Source of the DNA: Betaproteobacteria bacterium
Lineage (GTDB): Bacteria; Pseudomonadota; Gammaproteobacteria; Burkholderiales; Rhodocyclaceae
Direction: 5' to 3'
Assembly: GCA_028065725.1 (NCBI GenBank)
Contig: JAPTVL010000502.1
Coordinates: 1-10,856 of the forward strand
Length of the DNA stretch: 10,856 bases
Shown piece after piece: positions 1-8,200 of this stretch. The position numbers were made by a program, and so were the translations under genes. A model generated the notes under the pieces. It was given only the letters and a program-made list of their open reading frames with translations, did no database searches and was not told where the DNA came from. The number at the start of each line of letters is the position of its first letter. Within the stretch, counting starts at the first letter, position 1.

Positions 1-767
1 AGCAGCATGTAGGGCGTGATTTTCTGCTGCTTGAAGTCGGACAGCATGCAGCCCACGCCGATGGTGAGCGAATCCTTGTTGGTGTAGAGGAAGCCGGTTC
101 CCATCATGCCTTGGGTGATCTTGCCCGCCATCTCGATCACCACGCCTTCGCCCTCGCCGATGTTGAAGCGGCTCTGGATGGTCTCTTCCGGCATGAAGTG
201 GATTTCCTTCACCGCCAGCGCCACGTCCTTCGGTTCGAGTTCGGCATGGAAGCCGGCCTTCTTCGCCAGCAGCGAATTCACGCCGTCGGCGAGGATCACC
301 ACGTCGGCGTAGATCGAGCCGCCCTCGCGGTCGGTCTGCACGCCGATCACGCGGTCGCGGTCCATGATCAGGTTGGTGACGGTGGTCTCGCACACCAGCA
401 GGGCGCCGGCGTCCTGCACCCGTTTCGAGAACCACTTGTCGAACTGGGCGCGGACGATGGTGTAGCGGTTGTACGGCTCCTTGTTGAACTCGGCGGAGCG
501 GTAGGTGGAGCCGACGTAGGATTCGTCGTCCAGCACCCACATCTGCTGCTCGATGACGTGGCGCTCCAGCGGCGCGTCGTCGCGGAAATCGGGGATGATT
601 TCCTCCAGCGCCTTCGAATACAGGATCGCGCCCTGCACGTTCTTCGAGCCGGGGTACTCGCCGCGCTCGATCTGCAAGACCTTCAGTCCGGCCTTGGCCA
701 GGGTGTAGGCGGCGGCATTGCCCGAGGGCCCTGCGCCGACCACGATTGCGTCGAATTTTTCGTCCAT
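1..767 (-). CDS. fixC: FixC, ETF-quinone oxidoreductase-like flavoprotein (partial, C-terminus off the left edge)
   Basis: N-terminal 255 residues of FixC, the FAD-containing ETF:quinone oxidoreductase homologue. With FixA, FixB and the ferredoxin-like FixX it forms the bifurcating complex that sends electrons from NADH both to quinone and to ferredoxin/flavodoxin for nitrogenase. The protein starts [20 protein letters not shown], with a dinucleotide-binding GxGxxG at residues 11-16 (GAGPSG), followed by an acidic strand end ([12 protein letters not shown]) typical of the family. A second FAD-contact motif, [17 protein letters not shown], lies near residue 155. The family is about 430 residues, so roughly 175 residues, including the quinone-binding part, are outside the window. 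The ATG at 765-767 is preceded by AAGGAG. It lies 14 bp after the fixB stop and is the last visible gene of the nifV operon; fixX would be expected next. Identification is by recognition of family motifs. Confidence 0.95.
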   Translation of the reverse strand, partial: MDEKFDAIVVGAGPSGNAAAYTLAKAGLKVLQIERGEYPGSKNVQGAILYSKALEEIIPDFRDDAPLERHVIEQQMWVLDDESYVGSTYRSAEFNKEPYNRYTIVRAQFDKWFSKRVQDAGALLVCETTVTNLIMDRDRVIGVQTDREGGSIYADVVILADGVNSLLAKKAGFHAELEPKDVALAVKEIHFMPEETIQSRFNIGEGEGVVIEMAGKITQGMMGTGFLYTNKDSLTIGVGCMLSDFKQQKITPYML

Positions 768-781
768 GTTTGCTCCTTGGG

Positions 782-1873
782 TCATACCGCGACTTTGGCC
801 GTCGCCAGCTGCTGCCGGAACGCGTCGGTGAGCGCCGGCAGGATCTGCATCGCGTTGCCGACGATGCCGTAGGTGGCGAAATCGAAGATCGGCGCGTTGG
901 GGTCGCTGTTGATGGCGATGATCACGTCCGATCCCTCCATGCCGACGCGGTGCTGGATCGCGCCCGAAATGCCGGCGGCGATGTAGAGCTTGGGGCGCAC
1001 GGTCTTGCCGGACTGGCCGACCTGGCGTTCGAGATCGACCCAGCCCGCCTGCACCACCGGGCGCGTCGCGCCGACTTCGGCGCCGAGCACCTTGGCCAGA
1101 TCCCACACCAGCTGGAAATTCTCCGGCCGCTTCATGCCGCGCCCGCCGGACACGATGATGTCGGCGAAGGGCAGCTGCGGCTTGCCCGCGAGGTTGTCGG
1201 GGATGTATTCGAGCACCTTGGTGACGATGTCGGTCTCGATCATGCCGAGCGGGTGTTCGGTGATGCTGCCGCTGCGGGTCTCGTCCTTCTTCGGCATGCT
1301 CATCACGCGCGGCCGCACCGTGGCCATCTGCGGGCGGTAGTTGAGGGTGACGATGGTGCACAGCAGGCTGCCGCCGAAGGTCGGCCGGGTGGCGGCGAGG
1401 CTGCGGTTTTCCATGTCGATGTTGAGCTCGGTGCAGTCGGCGGTCAGCCCGGTCTGCAGCGTGGTGGCGACGCTGCCCGCGAGGTCGCGGCCCAGCGTGG
1501 TGGCGCCCAGCAGCAGGATTTCCGGCTCGTAGGCGTTGACCAGATCGGTCAGCCCCTTGGTGAAGGGCTGGTTGCGATAGTCGGAGAGCAGCGGGTCTTC
1601 CATCAGGTAGCAGAGGTCGGCGCCGTAGTGGAACGCCTCCTGGCAGAAGCGCCGGGTCGGGATGCCGGCTGCGCCCATCACCACGCCGGCGAGCGGCACG
1701 CCGAGCTTGTCGGCGAGCTTGCGGCCTTCGCCCATCAGTTCCCAGGAAACGGGGTGGGCGACGCCGCGCTCGTGCTCGACGAACACCCACACGCCCTTGT
1801 AGGACGCCAGGCGCGGGTCCAGTTCGAATTTGCGCCGTCCGGCGGGTTTCTTTTGTTCGGTTGTTTCGCTCAT
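782..1873 (-). CDS. fixB: FixB, electron transfer flavoprotein alpha subunit
   Basis: A 363-residue ETF alpha-type subunit, full length for FixB. It pairs with FixA to form the flavoprotein that bifurcates NADH electrons in nitrogen fixers. The N-terminal alpha/beta domain begins after a basic tail ([13 protein letters not shown] at about 25-37). The C-terminal FAD domain runs from [13 protein letters not shown] (241-253) through [16 protein letters not shown] (277-292) to the ETF-alpha signature [19 protein letters not shown] and the following [21 protein letters not shown] (297-340). These residues bind FAD in the family (RQVGQSG, SGAIQH, N322, D324). The ATG at 1873 has an AAGGA ribosome site. 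The gene is 26 bp downstream of fixA and 14 bp upstream of fixC, so it is co-transcribed with them. The long N-terminal tail relative to housekeeping ETF-alpha is typical of Fix-type proteins. Confidence 0.96.
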   Translation of the reverse strand: MSETTEQKKPAGRRKFELDPRLASYKGVWVFVEHERGVAHPVSWELMGEGRKLADKLGVPLAGVVMGAAGIPTRRFCQEAFHYGADLCYLMEDPLLSDYRNQPFTKGLTDLVNAYEPEILLLGATTLGRDLAGSVATTLQTGLTADCTELNIDMENRSLAATRPTFGGSLLCTIVTLNYRPQMATVRPRVMSMPKKDETRSGSITEHPLGMIETDIVTKVLEYIPDNLAGKPQLPFADIIVSGGRGMKRPENFQLVWDLAKVLGAEVGATRPVVQAGWVDLERQVGQSGKTVRPKLYIAAGISGAIQHRVGMEGSDVIIAINSDPNAPIFDFATYGIVGNAMQILPALTDAFRQQLATAKVAV

Positions 1874-1899
1874 GACTCGGTCCTTAAAGGTGTTGCGTG

Positions 1900-2745
1900 C
1901 TAGGCGCTGGCCTTGCCGACTTCTTCCGCCAGATTCGGATGCCTGGTGAACATCTTCGCCAGCAGGGTGACGGCGAGGTCCTTGGGCTCACGGCTTTCGC
2001 AGTCGATGATTTCGGCGCGCACCGACTTTGCCTGGGGCGCGAACACCTTGCTGACGATGGTGGGCGAGCCCTTGAGGCCGATCTTCGTTACGTCCTCGAT
2101 GCCGGCGGCGTCCTTGTCCCACTGCTTCAACGGGTAGCGCGCGGCGCGGAACATGTTGGACATGGTGGCGAAGCGCATCTCGTTGGTGCCTTCGAGCATG
2201 GTGATCAGGCAGGGCAGTTTGGTTTTCAGCACCTGCACGCCGCCTTCGGCGCGGCGGTGCAGGGTGATTTCACGCTTGTCGAGGTCGAGCTCGACGATCT
2301 TCGATACGTAGGTCAGCAGTTGCAGATCCATGCGCTTGGCGATGCCGGGGCCGACCTGGGCGGTGTCGCCGTCGATGGTCTGCTTGCCGGCGAACACGAT
2401 GTCCACCGGCATGTCTTCCTGGATTTTGCGGATGGCCGACGCCAGCGCGAAGCTGGTGGCCAGCGTGTCGGAGCCGGCGAAGGCGCGGTCGGTCACCAGG
2501 ATGGCATCGTCGGCGCCGAAGGAAATGGCCTTGCGCAGCGCCGCCTCCGCCTGCGGCGGTCCCATGCACAGCACGGTGACGCGGGCGCCGTATTCGTCCT
2601 TCAGCCGCAGCGCTTCTTCCAGCGAGAACAGGTCGTAGGGATTGACGATGGCCGGCACGCCCTGGCGCATGATGGTGTTGGTCACCGGGTGCACGCGGAT
2701 CTGCGCGCTGTCCGGAACCTGCTTGATGCAGACGACGATATGCAT
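1900..2745 (-). CDS. fixA: FixA, electron transfer flavoprotein beta subunit
   Basis: A 281-residue ETF beta-type subunit, the normal length for FixA. In bifurcating ETFs the beta subunit carries the FAD that takes the hydride from NADH and splits its electrons. It begins [18 protein letters not shown], the usual ETF-beta N-terminus. The nucleotide-binding core includes [20 protein letters not shown] (60-79), [17 protein letters not shown] (86-102) and [17 protein letters not shown] (117-133). The [19 protein letters not shown] stretch (177-195) corresponds to the ETF-beta signature region. The GDTAQVGP segment, with an acidic residue and the T-A-Q-V-G-P run, is where flavin contacts lie in the family. 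The ATG at 2745 follows TAAGGAGAAGACCATC, in which the nifW stop overlaps the ribosome-binding site, suggesting translational coupling. It ends in TAG. Confidence 0.96.
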   Translation of the reverse strand: MHIVVCIKQVPDSAQIRVHPVTNTIMRQGVPAIVNPYDLFSLEEALRLKDEYGARVTVLCMGPPQAEAALRKAISFGADDAILVTDRAFAGSDTLATSFALASAIRKIQEDMPVDIVFAGKQTIDGDTAQVGPGIAKRMDLQLLTYVSKIVELDLDKREITLHRRAEGGVQVLKTKLPCLITMLEGTNEMRFATMSNMFRAARYPLKQWDKDAAGIEDVTKIGLKGSPTIVSKVFAPQAKSVRAEIIDCESREPKDLAVTLLAKMFTRHPNLAEEVGKASA

Positions 2746-2758
2746 GATGGTCTTCTCC

Positions 2759-3091
2759 TTAGCCGTGGGAGGGCAGCGCCGTGCGCAGGCTGTCGAGCGA
2801 GACGTGCTGCTTGCCGTCGGTGTCCTGGAACACCTTGAACACCTTCTCCTGCGCGGGGGTGGATTTCACGAAGTCGCCGTAGGCCTTGGTCAGCAGGTCC
2901 TTGCATACGCCGTACAGCGTGGCGTCGTCCATCTCCGCCGTGCCCGGCGTCGCGCGCAGGTACTGGTTGAAGCGCTTCAGGATATGCAGCCGGTTCACGT
3001 TGACGACGGGCTGTTCGTAGGCCACCTGGAAATAATCCAGGAACTCTTCGGCCGCCGAGAAGTGGGTCATTTGCTTGAGTAGATCGCTCAT
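2759..3091 (-). CDS. nifW: NifW, nitrogenase stabilizing/protective protein
   Basis: A 110-residue NifW, the family's usual length. NifW is a small soluble protein needed for full activity of the MoFe protein; in other diazotrophs it has been linked to maturation of, or oxygen protection for, NifDK. The sequence shows the family pattern: an N-terminal region [35 protein letters not shown] (12-46), mostly alpha-helical by composition, then a conserved C-terminal half with [29 protein letters not shown]. There are no membrane segments. The ATG at 3091 has a GGAAA ribosome site. It lies 26 bp after the acetyltransferase gene and 13 bp before fixA, so it sits mid-operon. Its placement between nifV/cysE and fixABC supports the identification. 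Confidence 0.94.
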   Translation of the reverse strand: MSDLLKQMTHFSAAEEFLDYFQVAYEQPVVNVNRLHILKRFNQYLRATPGTAEMDDATLYGVCKDLLTKAYGDFVKSTPAQEKVFKVFQDTDGKQHVSLDSLRTALPSHG

Positions 3092-3117
3092 GGTTTATTT
3101 CCGATGCTCGTTTGACT

Positions 3118-3909
3118 TCAATGGGTGGTCCGCTTCAGGCTCACCGCGACGTGAGCCGGATCGCAGGTTTCGGTGCAGGTGACGCAATCGTTCGTCGCCG
3201 GGCTTTCTTGGGTCTCGGCGGGCACGCCCAGGTGTTTTTCCAGGGCGGCGATGCGGTCGAGCAGGCAGGAAATCGCCTTGCCCACCGGGTCGGGCATCAG
3301 GTGGTGGTCGAGGTCGATGCCCTGCTGCGTGATGCGGCGCTGGCTTTCGGGCAGCACCACGCGCCCGGGGATGCCGACCACCGTCATTCTTTCCGGCACG
3401 TCCTGGATCACCACCGAATTCGCCCCGACGCGCGCAGCGCGGCCGACCGTGATAGGGCCGAGTATCTTGGCGCCGGCGCCCACCACCACGCCGTCGCACA
3501 GGGTGGGGTGGCGCTTGCCCGGGTTCCAGGAGACGCCGCCGAGGGTGACGCCGTGATAGAGCGTGACGTCGTCGCCGACTTCGGCGGTCTCGCCGATGAC
3601 GACGCCGCAGCCGTGGTCGATGAAGAAGCGGCGGCCGATGGTGGCGCCCGGGTGGATGTCGATCTGGGTGAACATGCGCGCGAAGAAGCTCATGAAGCGC
3701 GCGGCATAGCGCCAGCCACGACCCCACAGGAGGTGGCTGAGACGATGCCAGAGCAGGGCATGGATGCCCGGATAGGTGGTGACGACTTCCCAGGTGGTGC
3801 GCGCGGCCGGGTCGCGCTGGAACACGCAGGCCACATCCTCGTGCAGCAGGGCGAGGAGACCGGGGGCCGGTGCCGGGGCCAGGGTTTTGTGCTCGATCAT
3901 GGCGGACAT
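3118..3909 (-). CDS. cysE: Nif-associated serine O-acetyltransferase (CysE/NifP type)
   Basis: A 263-residue serine acetyltransferase making O-acetylserine from serine and acetyl-CoA, the precursor of cysteine. Nif-linked copies (nifP or cysE1) are thought to meet the extra cysteine demand of Fe-S cluster assembly. An alpha-helical N-terminal region (10-80) includes [17 protein letters not shown]. It is followed by left-handed beta-helix hexapeptide repeats (about 84-185) with [43 protein letters not shown] and GKRHPTL. His99 in the IDHG motif matches the catalytic His of CysE. The frame stays open upstream to 4080, but the start at 3909 is preferred: it has a perfect AGGAGG and the upstream part would overlap nifV. 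The tail carries an unusual CVTCTETC cysteine cluster (242-249). It lies 16 bp after nifV. The nif role is inferred from location. Confidence 0.93.
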   Translation of the reverse strand: MSAMIEHKTLAPAPAPGLLALLHEDVACVFQRDPAARTTWEVVTTYPGIHALLWHRLSHLLWGRGWRYAARFMSFFARMFTQIDIHPGATIGRRFFIDHGCGVVIGETAEVGDDVTLYHGVTLGGVSWNPGKRHPTLCDGVVVGAGAKILGPITVGRAARVGANSVVIQDVPERMTVVGIPGRVVLPESQRRITQQGIDLDHHLMPDPVGKAISCLLDRIAALEKHLGVPAETQESPATNDCVTCTETCDPAHVAVSLKRTTH

Positions 3910-3925
3910 GTTTGATTCCTCCTGG

Positions 3926-5068
3926 TCAGGACTGCGCGCTCGCGCAGGGCATGGCTTCCAGATAGAAGCGTTCGAGGTCGGCTGAACTCGGGGTCCGCTT
4001 GGTGGCGACGGCATGCTGGCGAATGCGCGCGAGCATGGTCTTGGCCTCGAATTCCGAGAGCACGATGCCGATGCCGGCATAGGCCTGCATCACTGCGCTG
4101 GAACCCGAGTGTTTGCCGAGCACCAGCGTGTGGGTGCGGCCGACGTCCTCCGGATTCACGCCCTGGTAGTTGAGCGGGTTCTTGATCAGGCCGTCCACGT
4201 GGATGCCGGATTCGTGGCTGAACACGGCATCGCCGACGATGCTCTTGTTCGCCGGAACCGGGCGGCCCGATGCGATGGCCACCAGGCGCGAGATTTCCGG
4301 GAAGTGGTGGCTGTCGATGCCGGTTTCGAAGTGGTAGAGGTGATGCATCGCGGTGACCGACTCTTCCAGCGCCGCATTGCCGGCGCGCTCGCCCAGCCCG
4401 TTCACGGTCGTGTTGATGTGGGTGGCGCCGGCCAGCACGGCAGCCAGCGTGTTCGCCGTCGCCAGCCCCAGATCGTTGTGCGCGTGCATTTCCAGTTCGA
4501 GATCGGTCGCTTCGCGCAGTTGGTTGATGCGCCGGAAGGTGGCGAAGGGATCGAGCAGGCCGAGCGTATCGGCGAAGCGGAAACGCCGCGCGCCGGCGCG
4601 CTGGGCCGCATCGACCACGCGCAGCAGGAAGTCGATGTCGGCGCGCGAGGCGTCCTCGCCGCCGACGCAGACGTCCAGGCCAAGATCCAGCCCCAGGCCG
4701 ACGTAGCGGGCGATGGTCTCCAGCACCCATTCGCGGTCGCGCCCCAGCTTGTGGCGGATCTGGATGTCGGAAACGGGGATGGACAGGTTCACGACGTGCA
4801 CGCCGCAACTGGCGGCGGCGGTGAGGTCGGATTCGCACATGCGCCCCCACACCATCAATTGCGACGGCAGCCCCAGGCTGGCGATGGCGAGTATGCTTTC
4901 GCGCTCTTCCGCCCCCATGACCGGGATGCCCACTTCCATTTCCGGCACGCCGGCGGCGGCCAGGGCGCGCGCGATGGCGATGCGTTCCTCGGCGGTGAAG
5001 GCCACGCCGGCGGTCTGCTCACCATCGCGCAGGGTCGTGTCGTTTACGACTACAGAGGGGTTCGCCAT
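3926..5068 (-). CDS. nifV: NifV, homocitrate synthase
   Basis: A 380-residue homocitrate synthase that condenses acetyl-CoA with 2-oxoglutarate; (R)-homocitrate is the organic ligand of the nitrogenase FeMo-cofactor. A DRE-TIM barrel metallolyase: [17 protein letters not shown] at 9-25 holds the metal-binding Asp10 and the catalytic Arg14. [20 protein letters not shown] (191-210) gives the metal-binding His195 and His197. [18 protein letters not shown] (219-236) is the second family signature. [20 protein letters not shown] (283-302) is the C-terminal-domain motif of homocitrate/isopropylmalate synthases. The length of about 380 without a C-terminal regulatory domain favours NifV over leucine-type LeuA or lysine-type LYS20. 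The ATG at 5066-5068 has a GGAGC ribosome site. It is the first gene of the operon and sits just downstream of a sigma-54 promoter. Confidence 0.96.
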   Translation of the reverse strand: MANPSVVVNDTTLRDGEQTAGVAFTAEERIAIARALAAAGVPEMEVGIPVMGAEERESILAIASLGLPSQLMVWGRMCESDLTAAASCGVHVVNLSIPVSDIQIRHKLGRDREWVLETIARYVGLGLDLGLDVCVGGEDASRADIDFLLRVVDAAQRAGARRFRFADTLGLLDPFATFRRINQLREATDLELEMHAHNDLGLATANTLAAVLAGATHINTTVNGLGERAGNAALEESVTAMHHLYHFETGIDSHHFPEISRLVAIASGRPVPANKSIVGDAVFSHESGIHVDGLIKNPLNYQGVNPEDVGRTHTLVLGKHSGSSAVMQAYAGIGIVLSEFEAKTMLARIRQHAVATKRTPSSADLERFYLEAMPCASAQS

Positions 5069-5107
5069 TGTTTTGCTCCGAGGAGATTCGCTTACAACCA
5101 GCGATCA

Positions 5108-5122
5108 GCAAGGGGCATGCCA
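5108..5122 (-). promoter_or_regulatory. Sigma-54 (-24/-12) promoter of the nifV-cysE-nifW-fixABC operon
   Basis: Read on the minus strand, the sequence is TGGCATGCCCCTTGC, against the sigma-54 consensus TGGCAC-N5-TTGC. The only departure in the conserved positions is T for C at the sixth base, and spacing between the invariant GG and GC is the required 10 bases. Transcription would start near 5096, giving a leader of about 28 nt to the nifV ATG. Position, orientation and an upstream activator site at 5206-5221 all fit NifA/RpoN control. Confidence 0.88.
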
Positions 5123-5187
5123 GCGGAAATTGTCGCGTCCAATCAGCGTGTTACGGGTTCAAGCGGGTAGGGGGCGCGCAGCCGGGA

Positions 5188-5201
5188 CCGACATTTGTCG
5201 G
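5188..5201. repeat. 14-bp near-palindrome in the divergent nifV/regulator region
   Basis: CCGACATTTGTCGG: two 6-bp arms, perfectly complementary around a TT centre, placed 92 bp upstream of the nif -12 element's far side and about 95-108 bp upstream of the regulator's proposed GTG start. The TGTCG half also pairs with CGACA at 5217-5221, and GGGATTG occurs twice (5201-5207 and 5210-5216). It could be an operator for a dimeric regulator. No protein can be assigned to it from sequence. Confidence 0.45.
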
Positions 5202-5205
5202 GGAT

Positions 5206-5221
5206 TGTAGGGATTGCGACA
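5206..5221. promoter_or_regulatory. NifA upstream activator sequence (TGT-N10-ACA)
   Basis: An exact TGT-N10-ACA match, the binding pattern of the nitrogen-fixation activator NifA. Its centre lies about 92 bp upstream of the -24 element and about 117 bp upstream of the predicted transcription start, inside the usual range for NifA sites. The motif alone is weak, because six fixed bases occur by chance. Together with the well-formed sigma-54 promoter it is convincing. Confidence 0.75.
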
Positions 5222-5295
5222 GGGGGGGCACTAGACCCAGCCGCCAAGGGCATGATAAATGGCTGACTAGGCCAACATATCTCGATGGGAATAAT

Positions 5296-8200
5296 GTGAG
5301 TAGCCAGCCGTCTGACACTTCAAAAGTTGCGCTTCCGGTTCTGCACGATGTCTTGAAGCGCCTCCCGCTGTTCCAGGTAATCGACAAGGCGAAACCCCAC
5401 AAGATCTTATGGATAAGCGGTCCTCCAGGCGCCGGTAAGACCACACTGATCGCGAGCTACCTTGAGCAGGCAAATCTTCCGGCCATGTGGTACCAGGTGG
5501 ACGAATGGGACTCGGACCCAGCCACGCTGTTCAATACTCTGGGGCGTGCGGCGCAAGTTGCCTTCCCCAAGCAGACCTTTCCCTTACCCCCGTTCATTCC
5601 TGAATATCACGCGGCTTTGCGTGCTTTTGCAGGGCGCTATTTCCGGGCTTTATTTGGCAGTTTGCGCCGCCCTTTTGCGTTGGTATTCGACAACCTTCAG
5701 GACGCGGGCAGTGCGGACACGTTCCATGAAATTCTTCAAGAAGCATTGACCCAGGTTCCGGACCATTCACTCGTCGTGCTTGTCAGCCGAAGCGAGCCGT
5801 CGGGTGTCTATGCGCGGGGTAGGGCGCAAGCCGGCTGGGCTATGATCGACTGGGAAATGCTGCGTCTTACCAAAGACGAAACCGCCGAAATTGCCCGCCT
5901 ACACGGGAAAGAAATTCAGGACGGCGCCAGTCTCGCGCGGCTCCATGCCGAAGCGCAAGGATGGGTGAGCGGGCTGGTGCTGATGCTTGAAGGAAACAGA
6001 TTTGGAAGTCCGTCCTGCGAACAGCCGATTGAATCATCTTTCGAATCCGTGTTCAGGGTGTTCGCCAATGAAATCCTGCGAAAAAACGACGAGGCCAGCC
6101 AGCTCATTCTGTTGAAAACGTCCGTCATGCCGGCGTTCTCATCGGAGCAGGCAGCCTTGTTGACAGGGGAGGCCGGGGCGGACTATCTCTTTGTGGGCAT
6201 GCACCGCAAAAATTATTTCCTGGTCAAAGACAGTTCCCTGACGCTGGAGTATGAATACCACCCCCTGTTCCGTGAGTTCCTGCTGGTCGAGGCTACAAAG
6301 AGGTTTTCGCCGGGCGAGCTGGCCACGCTGCGCATCCGCGCCGCGATGCTGCTCGAAAAAGCTGGGAGGTTTGAACACGCGGTGGTCTTGTATGCCGAGG
6401 CAGAAGACTGGCAGAACGCGGCGCGCATGGTGCTCGAACATGCCCCCCATATGCTGGCGCAGGGCAGCAACAGGACCGTGGAAAAATGGATAGCGCTTCT
6501 GCCCGCGACGACGCTGGGTAGCTCGCCGTGGCTGGTTTACTGGCTGGGTAGTTGCCGAATGGCGTTCAATCCGGTTGAAGGCAGGCATTTGTTCGAAAAA
6601 GCCTATCGCCAGTTCGAGGCGTCAGGCATGCGGGATGGATTATTACTGGCCTGGTGCGGCATTGCCGATACCTTCGTGCTCGAATTCAGCGATTTTCGTC
6701 CGTTCCAGGAATGGGTCCTGCGCCTGGAATCGCTCCTGGCGGCATCGCCTGAATTTCCCTCCCCCGAGATCGAAATGCGCGTCGCGATCAGTGGCTTCGC
6801 GGCGCTTCACTTCAGTCATCCGTTTCATCCGCGGCTCAGACAATGGCAGAGCCAGATCGAGGCGTTCGTGCAGGATCCCATGCCGTCGCCTGCCAAAGGC
6901 ATGATCAGTGCATTGCTGGTTCATCACCTGATCCTGACCGGCGACTTGCGTAAAGCAGCCATGCAGATGCGGCTGCTCGGCCCCGCGATTCGGGGGCCGG
7001 AGTCCTCACCCATGAACAAGATTTTCTGGTCCGTGGTGGAGGGCATTTACTTCTGGCAAGTCGCGGAAATCGACGCGTCCAAGGCCGCCCTCCAGGAGGG
7101 CCTCGACGTCGGTGCCGCCACCGGTATCCATATTAACGATGGCATCCTGACTCTCCTCACTATCTATGCAGCGCTGAGCGAAGGCGCTACGGACGTGGCG
7201 GGCAGCCTTCTGCAGGGTCTTCCAGCGAAGATAAATCCATTGAGGCGGCTTGACGTGGCGCATGTCCATTTCGTTACCGGCTGGCACGCCTTGATCTGTG
7301 GCGATGCGCACGCTGCCCTGGCGCATGTCGAAGCCAGTCGTCAATTGATTGAATCAGCAGGCGCGTATTTTCCAAAAACATTTAACAGAATCGCCTCAGG
7401 CCATGTCTATTGCGTCCTCGGTCAGTACGAACGGGTCGAACAGATCCTGGGTGAAATTGGCCGGGACACCGATGCCGCCGGCAGCGACTTCCTGAAATTC
7501 GAAGCGCATTTGCTCGCTGCCCGTCTTGCGAGCCTGCGCAGCGACGAGGCGGCTCTGCTGACTTCGCTGCGCGCAGCCTTGTCCTTGGGTCGCTCCCTCG
7601 GGATGATGAACCATGTCTGGGCCCAACCCCGCGTCATTTCCCAGCTGTTGGTCAAGGCTCTGGAGTCGGGCATCGAGACCGAGTATGTCAACGAATGGAT
7701 ACGCAAGCACAAGCTGGTGCCGGCATCTCCCCCAATCGACGTGGAACATTGGCGCTGGCGCATCAAGGTCTATACGCTCGGGCGCTTCACCCTGGTGAAA
7801 GACGGCGCGACCCTGCGAGCAGGGAGCAAGGCGCAAGGAAAGCCGCTGGAACTGCTCAAAGCGCTCGTAGCGATGGGCGGGCGCGATGTCAGTCTGGCGC
7901 TGTTGTCGGAAGCACTATGGCCGGACTCCGAAGGCGACGTGGCCGCCGGCACGCTCGACACGACCCTGCACCGCCTACGCAAGTTGCTGGGTGATCGCGA
8001 CGCCCTCGCGCTGACGGATGGCAAGTTGTCGATCAACGCCCATCACTGCTGGATCGACGTCTGGGCGTTCGAGCGCCTGCTCGGCACCATCGAATCGCTC
8101 TTTAAGCAGGGCGAAGTATCCGATCCCCGGCTGGACGTGGATTCGCTGTTTGCGAATCTTCTCCAGATGTATCAGGGTGAATTCCTGTCGCAGGAAGACG

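Noticed and set aside
746..1903. A 385-codon plus-strand open frame opposite fixB
   Set aside because: It is antisense to a clearly recognised ETF-alpha gene, is dominated by Ala/Gly/Val/His/Asp as expected from the complement of GC-rich codons, and has no family motif or ribosome site.
1897..2838. A 313-codon plus-strand open frame opposite fixA and nifW
   Set aside because: It is an antisense shadow across two real genes and their junction, with composition typical of complementary GC-rich coding DNA.
3910..4080. A 57-residue N-terminal extension of the serine acetyltransferase
   Set aside because: It would overlap the nifV 3' end by over 150 bp, is low-complexity Ser/Pro/Arg, and the internal ATG at 3909 has a perfect AGGAGG.
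3897..4850. A minus-strand 317-codon frame overlapping nifV in another frame
   Set aside because: It is Arg/Ala/Gly/Pro-rich out-of-frame reading of nifV, with no Shine-Dalgarno support.
4013..5170. A 385-codon plus-strand open frame opposite nifV
   Set aside because: It is a shadow of the homocitrate synthase gene that runs on through the nif promoter, and shows no protein-like motifs.
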